Source of the DNA: Daucus carota subsp. sativus
Lineage: Eukaryota > Streptophyta > Magnoliopsida > Apiales > Apiaceae
Reading direction: 5' to 3'
Assembly: GCF_001625215.2 (NCBI RefSeq)
Contig: NC_030385.2
Coordinates: forward strand, 2,411,135 to 2,475,134
Length of the DNA stretch: 64,000 nt
Part shown: one piece after another, positions 50,101-62,817 of the stretch
How positions within the stretch are numbered: position 1 is the first letter of the stretch
How the letters are laid out: every line of letters starts with the position of its first letter
Made by a program: the position numbers and the translations under genes
The notes under the pieces: model-generated
What the model saw: only the letters and a program-made list of their open reading frames with translations
Databases searched by the model: none
What the model was told of the DNA's origin: nothing

Positions 50101-51856
50101 TACCTCGTCCAGAGAGAGTTTCTCCCTGGAATATAGAACCTGCTCTTACTCCTCCGGCAATAAATCCACTCCCAATGCCTAAGCCAAAAAGACCTCGATC
50201 AAGCATGTTGCCATCTTCTCCAGACTCCTCTGTCCTTACAAGAGAAGGTATAATTCTCCATGTGTACTGTCTTTTTTTTGTGCATCTAATACTTTGTGCA
50301 AGTTTATAAAATAAATATTGCTGGGTCCTAAAATATCCATGCAATTCTGATATAGGTTCATCTAAATTAGCAGTAGACCCTTCGCCTGCAAGCGCATTCT
50401 CGAGGGTCTTGCAAGGTCAAGAAAAACCGACCTTGAGAGGTGCTTTTGCTGAGAGTAACGAGTCCGATTCATCTGTTAAGCCTGTGGTATGGCCACACTC
50501 CACTGACGAGGAAAAAATGGATGTTCTTTCTGCTAGCCAGAGATATAGGTCTGAGAAATGGTCACCCTTAGGGAGGGCGGAGTCTTCATTCACAGATTTA
50601 TTGTCAGGGTTTGGGGGACAAACTAATTCCTCCAATGATTTCTCTACTGCCTCCAGTACCCAGACTGTAGCTACTGCCCACTCGACGAAAGTACAATTGC
50701 CAAATCAGGAAGGAAAATTCAACTTAATGTCAAGCCCATGGTCCATGATGTCATCCAATCTCTCACTGAGTCTGTCAGACTCTGTCACTAAAAGTCATTT
50801 GCAAAATGATGCTTCTTTCCAGGCTCGAGGGAGTGCTAGATATGGAAATTATAATGGTTACACCATGTATCCTTCTGGTCAAATGGATGATCATCAGCAG
50901 GGGAACTGGCTGATGCCTCCACCTCTTCTATCTTATTCTCATATACCTCATTCAAGAGAGCAGATACCAAAAAACATGTCAGCCCAGCAACAGGGGGTGA
51001 AACCCAGTGATGGACATTGTAAGCTATTTGGAATACCGCTCATCAGCAACCCAACTACAAGGGAGCCAGAAGCATTGCACAGAAATACAATCATTGATGT
51101 TGCCGATCTGGGGGTACAGTTGCATCAGTCACCTACCTTGGAATCTGACCAAAGGTCTGAGAAATCAAAGGTGCCTGAGAAGCTAATTGAAAATTGTGAG
51201 CAGGAGAAAGCAATCCAAAGTCAGCCTCTTCCAAGAGATGGTCAAGGGAAAGTACAAGGAAGTCTAACTAGGAGTTGTACCAAGGTACCCATATGACTTC
51301 CGACATCGTCATATGCTTTACTGTATTCATATCTGTGAAACTTATAAAGAAATGGTTTTCAGGTGCATAAGCAGGGGATTGCACTAGGTCGATCCGTGGA
51401 CCTTACCAAGTTTAGTGACTATGATGAACTTATTGCGGAACTAGATCAGTTATTTGAATTCAATGGCGAGCTAAAGGCCCGTGGCAAGGATTGGCTAGTT
51501 GTCTATACTGATGATGAGGGTGATATGATGCTTGTTGGAGATGATCCATGGCAGTAAGGACCACCTTCAGTTTTATGCATGCATATGGATATGTTATACA
51601 TATAGTGTTTTACGTATATTATTGCGAAGTCCAAACTATCTCGTGTTCTGAAAACCATACTCTGGCTTGTTCATTGTGTAATAGGGAATTCTGCGGCATG
51701 GTTCGTAAAATCTTTATCTATACCAAAGAGGATGTCCAGCGGATGGATCCAAAAAGGTTAAATCCCAAAGGAGAGGAAAGTTCATTAGCTGCAGAAGGCG
51801 TAAATGCAAGAGAAACAAAGAATTTACCACCTCTTTCCATTCCCGAAGATGCTTAA
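47152..51856 (+). CDS. ARF2: Auxin response factor 2 (repressor ARF)
   Basis: Nuclear transcription factor that binds TGTCTC-type auxin elements and represses transcription; in Arabidopsis ARF2 controls organ size, senescence and ripening-type processes. Fourteen coding exons: 47152-47281, 47355-47470, 47811-47906, 48025-48081, 48175-48330, 48427-48511, 48986-49076, 49159-49323, 49713-49832, 49919-49994, 50076-50247, 50356-51284, 51363-51553, 51685-51856; 851 residues, near the Arabidopsis length. B3 DNA-binding domain about 150-255 ([54 protein letters not shown]). Auxin_resp domain about 275-370 ([33 protein letters not shown]). Ser-rich middle region, then PB1/AUX-IAA domain about 732-815 ([30 protein letters not shown]). 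The N-terminus [11 protein letters not shown] also fits ARF2. A tasiR-ARF site lies in exon 12. A 3'-UTR intron (51875-51967) is likely. Confidence 0.96.
50403..50423 (+). promoter_or_regulatory. tasiR-ARF (TAS3 trans-acting siRNA) target site in ARF2
   Basis: The 21 bases starting AGGGTCTTGC and ending GGTCAAGAA are complementary to the conserved TAS3 tasiR-ARF, which targets ARF2, ARF3 and ARF4. They encode the conserved peptide RVLQGQE. Position inside the middle-region exon matches known ARF2 genes. Confidence 0.88.
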
Positions 51857-52435
51857 TCTTAAATCTGTTTATAGGTAAAGGAAATGAATACTGCATACCT
51901 TTTAGAAGTCTTTCTCATTTCACCTGTAGCATGGAAAACTGATAACTTGAATGTGATTCTTTTACAGGCACTTGTATGAGTACCCATCTTCCTAGAGCTT
52001 CTAATAGCTTTTTGGCAGCTGGGACATTGAATTGTAATCCGGAGATCCAAGCTTCAACCAGAAAAATTCCTAATTTGCCGTGGAACCCTTGTTTCACAAT
52101 TTTGGACAGTATGGTAGTGTGTATGGTGTGCTGTATAATATCTAAATTGTATACATAATATACTTAGCAGAGTACTTTTGCAGCAGTTAGGACTGCCTGC
52201 CTATGGACGTAGTAGCCCTTTCAGGCTTCCGGGCTTGTACAGAGGTTTTTCCCGTTTACATTTTGCATGTCAAATTCTAATTTACAATACTCGAGAGAGT
52301 TATATATATGGCCTAAGTTAAAGTAGGAATGTAGAATTTGTCTGCTATTATTTTCATCGTCTAATTTGGACTTGGTGATGGGTGTATGATTAGAAGAGGA
52401 TGAGTGTTGGAAAAGCTGAGAAATATCGAATGTTT

Positions 52436-52605
52436 TCATTTTAAATCGGCAGAATGAAAATGTGCTTGATGTTGGTGAATAGAGTTAACTTTTGGGTTGA
52501 GTTTGCTTACCTTGCTTGTATTCATTTTTAATCTGCGGAATGAAATGTGCTTCATGTTGGTGAATAGAGTTAAACTTTTGGGTTGAGTTTGCTTACCTTG
52601 CTGTG
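52436..52605 (+). repeat. 85-bp tandem duplication downstream of ARF2
   Basis: Two copies carry GTTGGTGAATAGAGTTAA, TTTTGGGTTGAGTTTGCTTA and CCTTGCT, anchored at 52471 and 52556. Confidence 0.85.
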
Positions 52606-53710
52606 AAGGACAGATCGGAGTATAATGTGCAAGTGCGACAAGTTCTTTTTCATGTAAATATGCTTTAGTCTGGCAAAGTATTTATCAGTATACAGTAACA
52701 CATACGAAATGTTAAAACATTTTTTCAGACTTTCAGTAACAAAATGCTCTTTATTATTTTATCATCCAAGGGAAATCTTAAAGCCGAGATATTTAAAATT
52801 TGGTCGGTCGATACTTGGGTCGAATTATAGGCTACTTATATAATCAATCAATTATCCTTTTTAACTAAAACTATTATTTTTTTAATATATTTTCTAACTA
52901 AAAATCTCAATTTTCTAAAATTAACATTAGACAGCATAGCAAAAGTTTGACTCTGCTTTTTAAAAATGTTCCATTAAATGACATTTAACGGGAGTCACAC
53001 TTTTAAAAAGCGGAGCAAAAGTTTGGCCACCTTTTTGAAGATCCGGCTAAATTTTTGAAAATCGGTGTAAACCTTGGTCATAACTATGAAGTTTCTTCAA
53101 ATAAGCTAGGAGCGTTGTTATAATTTTAGATATATTACAAAATTTAGGATATTTTAGAAATGATGGATGGGACTTTCTGGAGCTTTGTCTTCTTCAACTT
53201 TCTTCTATCGAAAATTACAGCCGTAGGCAAAATAAAAATGTATAAAATTTATCTAGTGTTAAAATTTGGGAAAAATGTCGCTAGCGTTTAAAACAGTGAA
53301 CCGGAAAGTTTGACAATGTCAAAAATGGGAGAACTTGGCATGAACAAGAAATGAAAATCGTGGAGGCGTAAATAACAAGAATTATGTTTCCTTGGGTCCC
53401 CACTCACTTCACCAATGAGCCTGGAAAGAATGAAAGGCCCAGTTTGTGACATGTCTCGTACTTGCCCCTCTTATATTATTATTTGTGTCTTTTACTGCTA
53501 CTCTATATACTTTCAGAATTTACATAAGATTAAGCAATTACAGCAAGCTAATAAGCAAGTTCAATATTTTGATATATCAAATGCGATTAACAATTTGACA
53601 TTTATACCATGTTACGTTAAGTTGGGTTAATAGCCCGCTAGTATAAAGTTTGCTGTCCTAGTGTGTTATTGTTTTAGTTATGTACTTATTTTTCTAAAGA
53701 AGTTAATTAC

Positions 53711-53912
53711 TTGGCGCGTGTTTGGTTCTCCAGAGGAGAAGTTGTTTTTGTCTTCTGCTTTTCTTAACACGTTTGTGTAAATAAGCAGTTACACTTTTAA
53801 GATGTTGAAAACTCTCCCAAACACTTGATTAACTTATTTATTTCTCACTTTTAGTCCACTTCTTCATTTTAGGTAAGAAGTCATTTTTTTTTAACTTGCC
53901 CAAACGGCCCCT
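53711..53912. mobile_element. MITE, CCCAAACGGCCCC-end family
   Basis: Left GGCGCGTGTTTGGTTCTCC and right (reverse complement GGGGCCGTTTGGGCAAGTTA) are inverted. Shares the internal TTTTAGGTAAGAAGTCATTT motif with the copies near 27.4 and 44.9 kb. About 200 bp, non-coding. Confidence 0.55.
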
Positions 53913-54882
53913 AATTTAACATATATTTCATTAATTTTATTAACAATTTGGTAATAAGAGTGAAGCATGTGGGAAATATAGTCAGGACAAAAATATAATG
54001 ATAATGTTGGTGAATCCAAAAATATTTTTCAAAAATCATTTGCAATAAAGGCATGATATATATGACAAAATTTAATTTGTAAACACACACATATATATGA
54101 AATCATATTATCGAAAATCGATATAATACATGTAAAATATTTAGAACATTTTTTAGTATAACATTACAATTCTCTAGCACTATTTTCAAATATACAATAT
54201 TTAAAGATTTCGAACCAATTAGTAGGAGAACGAAATTGTTAGCATAATCATTATACATTATTTCAATTTTTTCGAAGTAAGATAATTAGTGGAACCAAAA
54301 TTCAAAATTCAGGATTGGAATCACATATATCACCCGCAAAATTTTTTAACTAGAAATTGATCACAACTCTCGTACATTATTTCATCATCAAAATCCGATA
54401 AATAAATAAAAAAATATAAAAAAATACAAAAAATGTTAATATAGAAAATAAGTTGATTTTTTGGAAAAACACATAAACAAACCAACTACTTTAAAATATC
54501 AACTATAATTTTTGATTAATGTAACCAAAACCTTTCTTGTTACAACCAAATTCTTAAACCCCTTTAAAACTTCAAATCCGATGCTTACGTGACTTGTTTC
54601 TCAACCCTCAAACTTCATTGTCAAAACATATAAATATCTATTTCTTTTCTTAAAAAAAGCTAAATATCCATCTCTTTAAAATGTTTATTTTATTATTATT
54701 ATATTATTATATTTGTATAATAAACAATTCTGATTCCTCCACCCACACACAAAATATACCACAATATAATATTATCATTTGCAGCACCGCTTGCCTATCT
54801 AATCTTCTTCTCCTCATATCCTTTCTTCTTCTCTTTCTTTCTCTCTTTTCCTCTTTCTAGAACAGCTCTTCTTCATCTTCAG

Positions 54883-55548
54883 GTCCGACTTTTTCGCCGA
54901 TTTTGTCGCCTACTTTTTCGCAGTCTCGTTGTTGTTTCACTTATAAGCATGTATGCGTCTTCGTGTTTTATGTTTGTCTGTAGTCGTTTAGGGTTTCAGT
55001 CTGTTCCTCGATTTGTGGATTGTTCTGCTTAATTAGGTTGTAATTAATTGCGTTTTAAGTGATTTTGTGTTTAATTGTTGATTAATTGTGATGAATTTGT
55101 TGATTATTGGCTTTGATATCCTGTTAATTAGTGTTTGTATGAGTGAAAATGATGTGTAAAATTGCTTACTAGTGTAAGATGCTCATTTGCTGCTTATATG
55201 TTAATTGTTTTGTTAGTATTTATATGATGATCGTTTCGCTTGCAGTATTTTGATTTTAGCTAGCTAGCCTTTGTGATGTTGGTTAAGTTGTGAAATTAAC
55301 GACTCTGAGCCCTGACTGTATGTCTGTTGCTGTGTCTATTGTTTTCGTGGTGTTAGTTTCGTAATTATGCATATGTTGACAAAATAAAAATTTATTGTAT
55401 GTTTGTTTCGGATCTGGTATTAACAATCTTCTCAACAGCCTAAACTTTTGTTTTCTTGAAGTACGTTTGGTCGTGCTTTTTTTGGTTTTCTTCATGATAA
55501 ATTGACAATGATATGTAACTGTGACTGATAGTATTGTTATTTTTGCAG
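54883..55548 (+). other. Probable 5'-UTR intron of CLPC
   Basis: A pyrimidine-rich leader (54800-54882, TTCTTCTCTTTC motifs) ends CATCTTCAG before GTCCGAC. A strong acceptor TTTTTGCAG precedes the start codon by 17 bases. The T-rich sequence between has no coding frame. Leader introns are common in this gene family. Confidence 0.6.
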
Positions 55549-55565
55549 ATTGCTTGGTGACAGAC

Positions 55566-58500
55566 ATGGCCGGGGCTTTGGTTCAGTCGACGAGCTTCCC
55601 TTCTTCAGTTGCTGGAGAGAGGATTGCTCAACCAAGCAGATCAGGGAAGGGCAGGACGTCGAGGCGAACAGTGAAGATGATGTGTACGGTACATAATGTT
55701 CCGTCGAGGGTAAGAGGTTTTTCAGGATTAAGAGGAGCTAATGCTTTGGATATGATCGGGAAATCTGGCCAAAGTTTTCATTCGAAGGTGGCAGCTTCAA
55801 CCTCTGTCCAACGTGGGAGAGCTACCCGAATTGCACCAAAGGCTATGTTTGAGAGGTTCACGGAAAAGGCTATTAAAGTTATTATGCTTGCACAGGAGGA
55901 GGCAAGACGGCTTGGTCACAATTTTGTCGGCACGGAGCAGATATTATTGGGTCTTATTGGTGAGGGCACTGGCATAGCTGCTAAAGTGCTCAAGTCAATG
56001 GGCATTAACTTAAAAGATGCACGTGTAGAAGTAGAAAAGATTATCGGCAGGGGTAGTGGATTTGTTGCTGTTGAGATTCCTTTCACTCCTCGCGCAAAGC
56101 GTGTTTTAGAACTCTCACTAGAAGAAGCCCGCCAATTAGGTAGCTTCACTAATCTTTTCCTGTGTCTCTCTGCCGTTTGTTTTAATCATGCATACTTTTC
56201 ATTGATATTTGCACCAACCACACCAATATTAGTCATCAACACCATAGGGCCAATGTATACAATAATACAAGTTGATTGACTAACAACATTGCCTTAGGTC
56301 ATAATTATATTGGATCTGAGCACTTGTTGTTGGGACTGCTCCGTGAGGGTGAAGGTGTAGCAGCGCGAGTTCTTGAAAATCTAGGTGCTGACCCTAATAA
56401 CATTCGCACACAGGCAAGAGATACAACCTTCACATTTTTCTTGATGTATTCCAACTCGGAAATACTAGTATAAAGTTGTAACTTTGTAAACAGGTTATTC
56501 GAATGGTTGGGGAGAGTGTAGAAGCTGGCGCTACTGTTGGAGGTGGAAGTTCTGGCAACAAGATGCCTACACTGGAGGAATATGGTACCAACCTAACAAA
56601 GCTAGCAGAGGAGGTGAGTTTGCTTGTTTCCTTTCAGGTGGTTATAGATGATTCCAAACAATGATACAGAAAGTTTACGTTTGCATGTTGTAGGGTAAAT
56701 TGGATCCTGTTGTAGGAAGGCAGCCACAAATTGAACGTGTTACTCAAATTCTGGGTCGACGTACAAAAAACAATCCCTGCCTAATTGGAGAACCTGGTGT
56801 TGGTAAAACAGCCATTGCAGAAGGCCTTGCCCAAAGGATCGCGACTGGTGATGTACCAGAAACAATAGAGGGGAAAAAGGTGATTATGCATTTTAATATA
56901 TGTTTAAGAAATCTGCTCAGAGGAATAGGACTAATAAAAACATAAGGCCTATAATATGGGCTGTAAAAACCATTTTTTTTAATTAAAACAAGGCATGTTA
57001 GATGGTGTCTAGGCTCTAGCCAACTGTTTGAAGATATTAGCAGTCAAGAAAATTTAACCAAAACATAGTTATAATATAAGATACAATATTCGTACATTTG
57101 GAGGATTTTCTTGGTGCTGGTTCTATATTGTGCGTGTTTGGAGTTATTTGTGAAACTGTTGTCTCTATGTTCAGGTTATAACCCTTGACATGGGTCTTCT
57201 TGTTGCTGGAACAAAATATCGTGGAGAGTTTGAAGAGAGGCTAAAGAAGCTTATGGAGGAAATTAAGCAAAGTGATGAAATTATCCTATTTATTGATGAG
57301 GTTCATACTCTAATTGGAGCTGGAGCTGCAGAGGGTGCCATTGATGCTGCAAACATTTTAAAACCAGCTCTAGCTAGAGGTGAATTACAGGTCAGAAGCT
57401 GATATATAAAATGTTACGCTATTTGTTTCTCCTCCTAACCCTGTGTGTGTTTATGCACATATTAGAAATACGCGTGTATCTTGTTTTTGTTAAATCTTAA
57501 AGTGCTTGTGTATATTATTCATAGGGATGTTCCTCTCTTGATTGTCACTTAACTGGAATTATGTAGTATGACCAGTGTTTGACAGCTGTGTGCGTAATAT
57601 TTAAGTATACGTTGTTAGTCTGTTTGAATGATACCACTGATAAATTTGGGTTTCATTGGTTAATAAGAACAGCTCCTGAAACAGATGCAGCTCAACCATA
57701 GAGTTAGCGAAAAGAAAGCTTCTTAATTAGTTTTCAATGCATTTTCTATATCATATCCAATCTATTATGACTTCAGATGATGTAGTTTGTCATTTTAATT
57801 CTTCAAAAGTAATAAAATGCTAGTTTGTATGGTTCAGTGCATTGGTGCTACAACCCTTGATGAGTACCGAAAGCACATTGAGAAGGACCCTGCACTGGAA
57901 AGGCGATTTCAGCCAGTCAAGGTGCCTGAACCCTCTGTTGATGAAACCATACAGATTCTTAAAGGGCTGAGGGAGCGATATGAGATTCACCACAAACTTC
58001 GTTATACCGATGAATCTTTGGTTGCTGCAGCACAGCTGTCATACCAGTACATCAGGTACATTTCCCGGTTGTTTCAGTTTCCTAGTGCATCTGTCTTTAT
58101 AGTATTATCTTCTACCTTTTGAGAGGATAAAGGTACCTCTTTGTTTGTGTTCAGTGTAAATCTTGTTTTGTGCAATACTGCAATATAGCTAATTTTGTAC
58201 AAACTGACATCTTTTCACTGTATGCTTGGTCAATCTAGCAGTAATATAGTAGGTTGTATATTTTGTGATTGAAGGAGTTAGTTTGTAAAATTCCAGCTCT
58301 TATCTTTATTAAAGGAGAGTGGCCCCTTTAGTTAGGTATATGTATATTGGGTAGCAAGTATTTACCAGGAAGTTCTTGTGAAGTGTGAACGTACAATTAT
58401 AGGCATTGTTCACTAGTTCATCTCTTTATCTTCGATGAATTCACAAATGTTAAATATCTTTCTCATTTGATTTTTCATCTCTTACGTGTTAGTCATGTAT

Positions 58501-60372
58501 TTCTTTTCTTTTTTCTGCTTCTTCATAAGATTTGTTTGATCCAATAACAAATTAATTGCTTAACCGAGACTGCATATTTGGGTAAGGCCTTGCATATTAC
58601 CCAAGTGGAACGTAGACATTGCTTGTTCCTCTGATTCCAGTTAAAGTCCTCTAGTATTGTATCTAAAATGGTTCGTTTTGTGAAACAGTGATCGCTTTCT
58701 TCCTGACAAAGCAATCGACCTGATTGATGAAGCTGGTTCAAGGGTCAGACTTCGTCATGCACAGGTATATATAATCGAGCTGTTTTTGTTCATTGATTCT
58801 TAAGGTATTTTTATAATATTCTCTGTCATTGCAGCTTCCAGAGGAAGCCAGAGAGCTTGAGAAAGAGCTCAGGCAGATAACAAAAGAGAAGAATGAAGCT
58901 GTTCGTGGCCAGGACTTTGAAAAGGTACGTTGACATCAGTGCGTCTTCTAGGCTTGTATCAGTCTAATTTGTTTTAAAATAGATGGAGAAAGTTGATTGG
59001 TTTATTACTCTGACAAAGTCTGGCTTGACTGGACTTGTTTGCAGTGTTCATAAACAAGAAAGATGATTGTTGCTTATGAGCGGAAACCAATTTCTCTTCA
59101 ATTTTTGCATCTTTTTCTGTTTGTGCTGTTCAAAACTACTTTCGTTGTTATGTTTGTTATTCAAGCCTGCATACTTTAATATTTGAACAGGCTGGGGAGT
59201 TGCGTGATAGAGAAACAGACCTGAAGACACAGATATCAGCTCTTGTAGACAGAAACAAAGAGATGACCAAGGCGGAGACTGAGGCAGGGGACGAAGGTCC
59301 CATGGTGACAGAAGTGGATATTCAGCACATTGTCTCATCATGGACCGGTATACCTGTTGACAAAGTATCATCTGATGAATCTGACAAACTTCTGAATATG
59401 GAAGAGACCCTTCACACACGAATCATTGGTCAGGATGAAGCTGTTAAAGCCATTAGCCGTGCTATCCGTCGTGCCAGGGTTGGACTGAAGAATCCTAATA
59501 GACCCATTGCTAGTTTTATCTTCTCTGGTCCAACTGGGGTGGGAAAGTCAGAGCTGGCAAAGACATTGGCTACATACTACTTTGGCTCTGAAGAAGCGAT
59601 GATCCGACTTGATATGAGTGAATTTATGGAAAGGCACACAGTCTCCAAGCTCATTGGTTCACCTCCTGGTTATGTTGGGTATACAGAAGGTGGTCAGCTA
59701 ACTGAAGCTGTCAGGCGCCGTCCCTACACAGTGGTTCTTTTTGATGAGATAGAGAAGGCTCACCCTGATGTTTTCAATATGATGCTTCAGATCCTGGAGG
59801 ATGGGAGGTTGACAGATAGCAAAGGTAGAACTGTTGACTTCAAGAACACACTCTTAATTATGACATCAAATGTTGGAAGTAGTGTTATTGAGAAGGGGGG
59901 TCGTCGCATAGGTTTTGATCTTGATTATGATGAGAAGGATAGCAGTTATAACCGCATCAAGAGCCTGGTCACTGAGGAACTTAAACAATATTTTAGGCCA
60001 GAATTTCTTAATAGGTTGGATGAGATGATTGTGTTCAGGCAGCTCACCAAGCTTGAGGTGAAGGAGATTGCAGATATTATGCTCAAGGAAGTGTTTGAGA
60101 GGCTGAAGGGTAAAGACATTGAACTTCAGGTTACAGAGAGGTTTACTGATAGAGTGGTTGAGGAAGGATACAATCCCAGTTATGGAGCCAGGCCTCTAAG
60201 AAGAGCCATAATGAGACTCTTGGAGGACAGTATGGCCGAGAAGATGCTTTCTAGAGAGATCAAGGAGGGTGATTCTGTAATTGTTGATGTTGATTCTGAC
60301 GGTAATGTGACTGTTCTCAATGGCAGTAGTGGTGCCCCTCCAGAGTCATTGCCCGAGCCAATTGCCGTGTAG
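55566..60372 (+). CDS. CLPC: Chloroplast ClpC (HSP100/Clp AAA+ chaperone)
   Basis: Stromal AAA+ unfoldase that feeds substrates to the ClpPR protease and takes part in protein import with Tic110/Tic40. Nine coding exons: 55566-56139, 56298-56413, 56494-56613, 56694-56879, 57175-57390, 57838-58055, 58689-58764, 58835-58924, 59191-60372; 925 residues, normal length. Residues 1 to about 90 form a Ser/Arg-rich chloroplast transit peptide. Two Clp-N repeats lie at about 95-240 ([39 protein letters not shown]). AAA-1 has GEPGVGKT (302-309) and LFIDEVHT. The UVR motif is at about 503-540. AAA-2 has GPTGVGKS (645-652) and [10 protein letters not shown]. The ClpP-docking IGF loop (RRIGFDL) is present. 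The second intron (56414-56493) uses a GC donor. CLPC1 and CLPC2 cannot be told apart here. Confidence 0.97.
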
Positions 60373-60747
60373 ATGGTTCATTTGGACTCACCAGTCACCA
60401 CCAACCCCTTCCCAGAAGGGGAAAAGCAATAATCTGATTTACCTGGGTGGTGATTTGCTATACAGTTGAGTCGGGGGACGATGCATTACAGGAAGTCTTA
60501 CCTGTAATGTGTTTCTAGTCTCTGTATGTTTCCCCAAGGGCATGTATAACTGTATAAGCAAGTTCATCTTAGATTTCAAGTTATTCAGTAATTAATAGAA
60601 TATTGTAAGTTATAGTACCTCTTTAATTCAAGAATTTGAGTTTTGCTTGAATGATGATCATTAGTCATTACGATTTCCTCTCTAACTTACGCACTATATT
60701 GCTTAACTTTTTATTAAGCAGTAGTTGAACTAATTTGAATGTTTATA

Positions 60748-61096
60748 TTCCCTTCGTCCCAGTCATTTCTATACAGTTTTCTCTTTGGGATGTTTCATTA
60801 TTTCTATACAGTTTCCTCTTTGGGATGTCCCATGATTTCTATACATTCCTAAAATAGCAACTTTTAACAATGTAAAACACTATTACACCAACTACTTTCT
60901 TCCACTGTCTTCATTTTATAATAATATAAATATTATTACACCCATTATTTTCTTCCACTATCACAAATCTATAATTAAATACAAATGGGTCTCGCCACTT
61001 TACCCACTTTTCATCTAACTTTACTCATTTTTTTACACTTTTTTTTTGTCTCCGTGTCCAGACCAAACGTATATAACCTATTGGGACGGAGGGAGT
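60748..61096. mobile_element. Stowaway MITE with internally triplicated end
   Basis: The left end TTCCCTTCGTCCCAGTCATT and the right end (reverse complement CTCCCTCCGTCCCAATAGG) define the element, with TA flanks. A unit of about 35 bp (TTTCTATACAGTTT, CTCTTTGGGATG) is repeated two to three times just inside the left end. It lies about 375 bp downstream of the CLPC stop codon. Confidence 0.8.
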
Positions 61097-62817
61097 AGTA
61101 ATTACGATAGATCTTAGATTACGACGACACTATTCAATATCTTCCAAATTTGCAGGCATCTCAGTTGTCAAAAACTCATCACTCCTACATGCTAACAAGG
61201 TATTTTCCACAAGCTCGTGACTCCCAAGCTTAACAATCTCCTGCGAGGCCTATAGCTAGGATTTGCTTCATACGAGGAAAGTACCTTGTTTTCATGAGGC
61301 TAAGAGCTAGTTCACGTATAGCTAGGATTTGCTCCACACGAGGAAGGTACCTTGTTTTCATGAGGACAGTAAGTAGACTGTCAGTCGTGTCGTGTATTTT
61401 CACGTATGGTGTATTTGAAGGTGAAATTCATATCCGACCCGTTTGGGATTCATGTACCTAATCTCAAACCCATACAAGTTTCGAGTCGTGTCGTGTACTT
61501 TTCGTGTACATTTAATATAAATATAATAATAATATTTAATTAAAATATGTTAAAAAAACATTTTATGTATTATATAACGAAAGGGTTCATTATCAAGTAA
61601 GTCACTTACTGCGTCGAAATGTGAACAATATTCATCCAAAATTTAAACTCTTTATTATTGACGTTGATGTACAATAACAAGAATGTCAATATCCATCACA
61701 CTTACGAGAACATTCCTCGAACGGTCTACAAAGCTAGTTGAAAATTATAAGGGTATTAAACCAATTTTTGTAATAAAGGGAACTTATCTAAGTTTGGTTG
61801 ATACAGGTACCCAATAGCCCTCTTTAATCAGATCATGATCCTGTCTGGTCTATTAAAGATACAAACATGTACAGCTTTGCGTTAGTATGCTATTGGATAT
61901 TCATGATCAGGAGTGTCCACAGTGTCCTAAAGTAGTGGCCTCCGATCCTCCTCAACCCTCTGAAGAAATGATATCCTCCTCATCATGCCTGAAAACTCGA
62001 CAGAGGTGACTCATCAACTACTCTAGAACCCTCTGAAGAAATGTAGAGCACATTGTCTTGCACGTTGAAAAATTTTTAAATAATATTTTGAGATCTAATT
62101 TAGCCAAACAATTTTAACCAATCCCGTTGAAGATGCTCTTAGGTATGTTCTATATTTCACAATCAAAATGCAATCTCATGATCACATTCATCTCTAAGCC
62201 GGTCTATAAGTCGAAACCTTAAAGCTATGATCTGAAACTACTGAATGTTGAATCAGAAGTTTCTGCCTTGTCAACCGAAGGTTAACGGGTATATCTTTGG
62301 CAAGAGTTGACACTTGACAGGGAATCACACAAAATTACTTCATAACCAAGAGCTTTGCTTTCAAAGTTGGACAACGAAAACAATTTTGATGGCAATTCAC
62401 TATTTCACTTTTCAGGGAAATTCGTATTCATATTTCATCTTAAGATTTTGAGGGTTTATAATCACTAGCTAAAATCCTATCATTTTGAGGGTCCTGTTGC
62501 AGCCAATACTAATACAAGCTAATCAAAAATTACCTTCAAGTCTATGTATTCATGTTCGCAAAAGACTCTCATCTCAAAGCATTCGGCTCTAATGGCAACA
62601 CACACACGAAAAACTTAAGAAATAACAATGATAATTAACAAAAGTAAAGAGGGTATGAGTTGTCCTTTCAGTTTTGAAGAATGATCACTTGGAACTTTTC
62701 GAGTCTTTGTACAAAGATTTTGAATCTTCGACAAGGGAAACACCATAACGAATATGGGAAGCACAAGACTGATTACTTACAACAATAAATCTCAATCTAT
62801 TTACTCTCTTATGGGTA
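61097..62817. other. Intergenic region between CLPC and SCPL45-like, no gene recognised
   Basis: Contains a 66-bp tandem duplication at 61252-61368 (anchor ATAGCTAGGATTTGCT at 61252 and 61318) and GTCGTGTCGTGTA motifs near 61385 and 61487. The right part includes the minus-strand 3' flank of the carboxypeptidase gene. Confidence 0.5.
61252..61368 (+). repeat. 66-bp tandem duplication
   Basis: Two copies share ATAGCTAGGATTTGCT, ACGAGGAA and GTACCTTGTTTTCATGAGG. Confidence 0.85.

Larger units (their letters stand above)
51857..54780. other. ARF2 3' region and intergenic DNA
   Basis: Contains the probable spliced ARF2 3' UTR, an 85-bp tandem duplication and a MITE near 53.7-53.9 kb. Otherwise it is AT-rich with no recognised gene. 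Confidence 0.5.
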
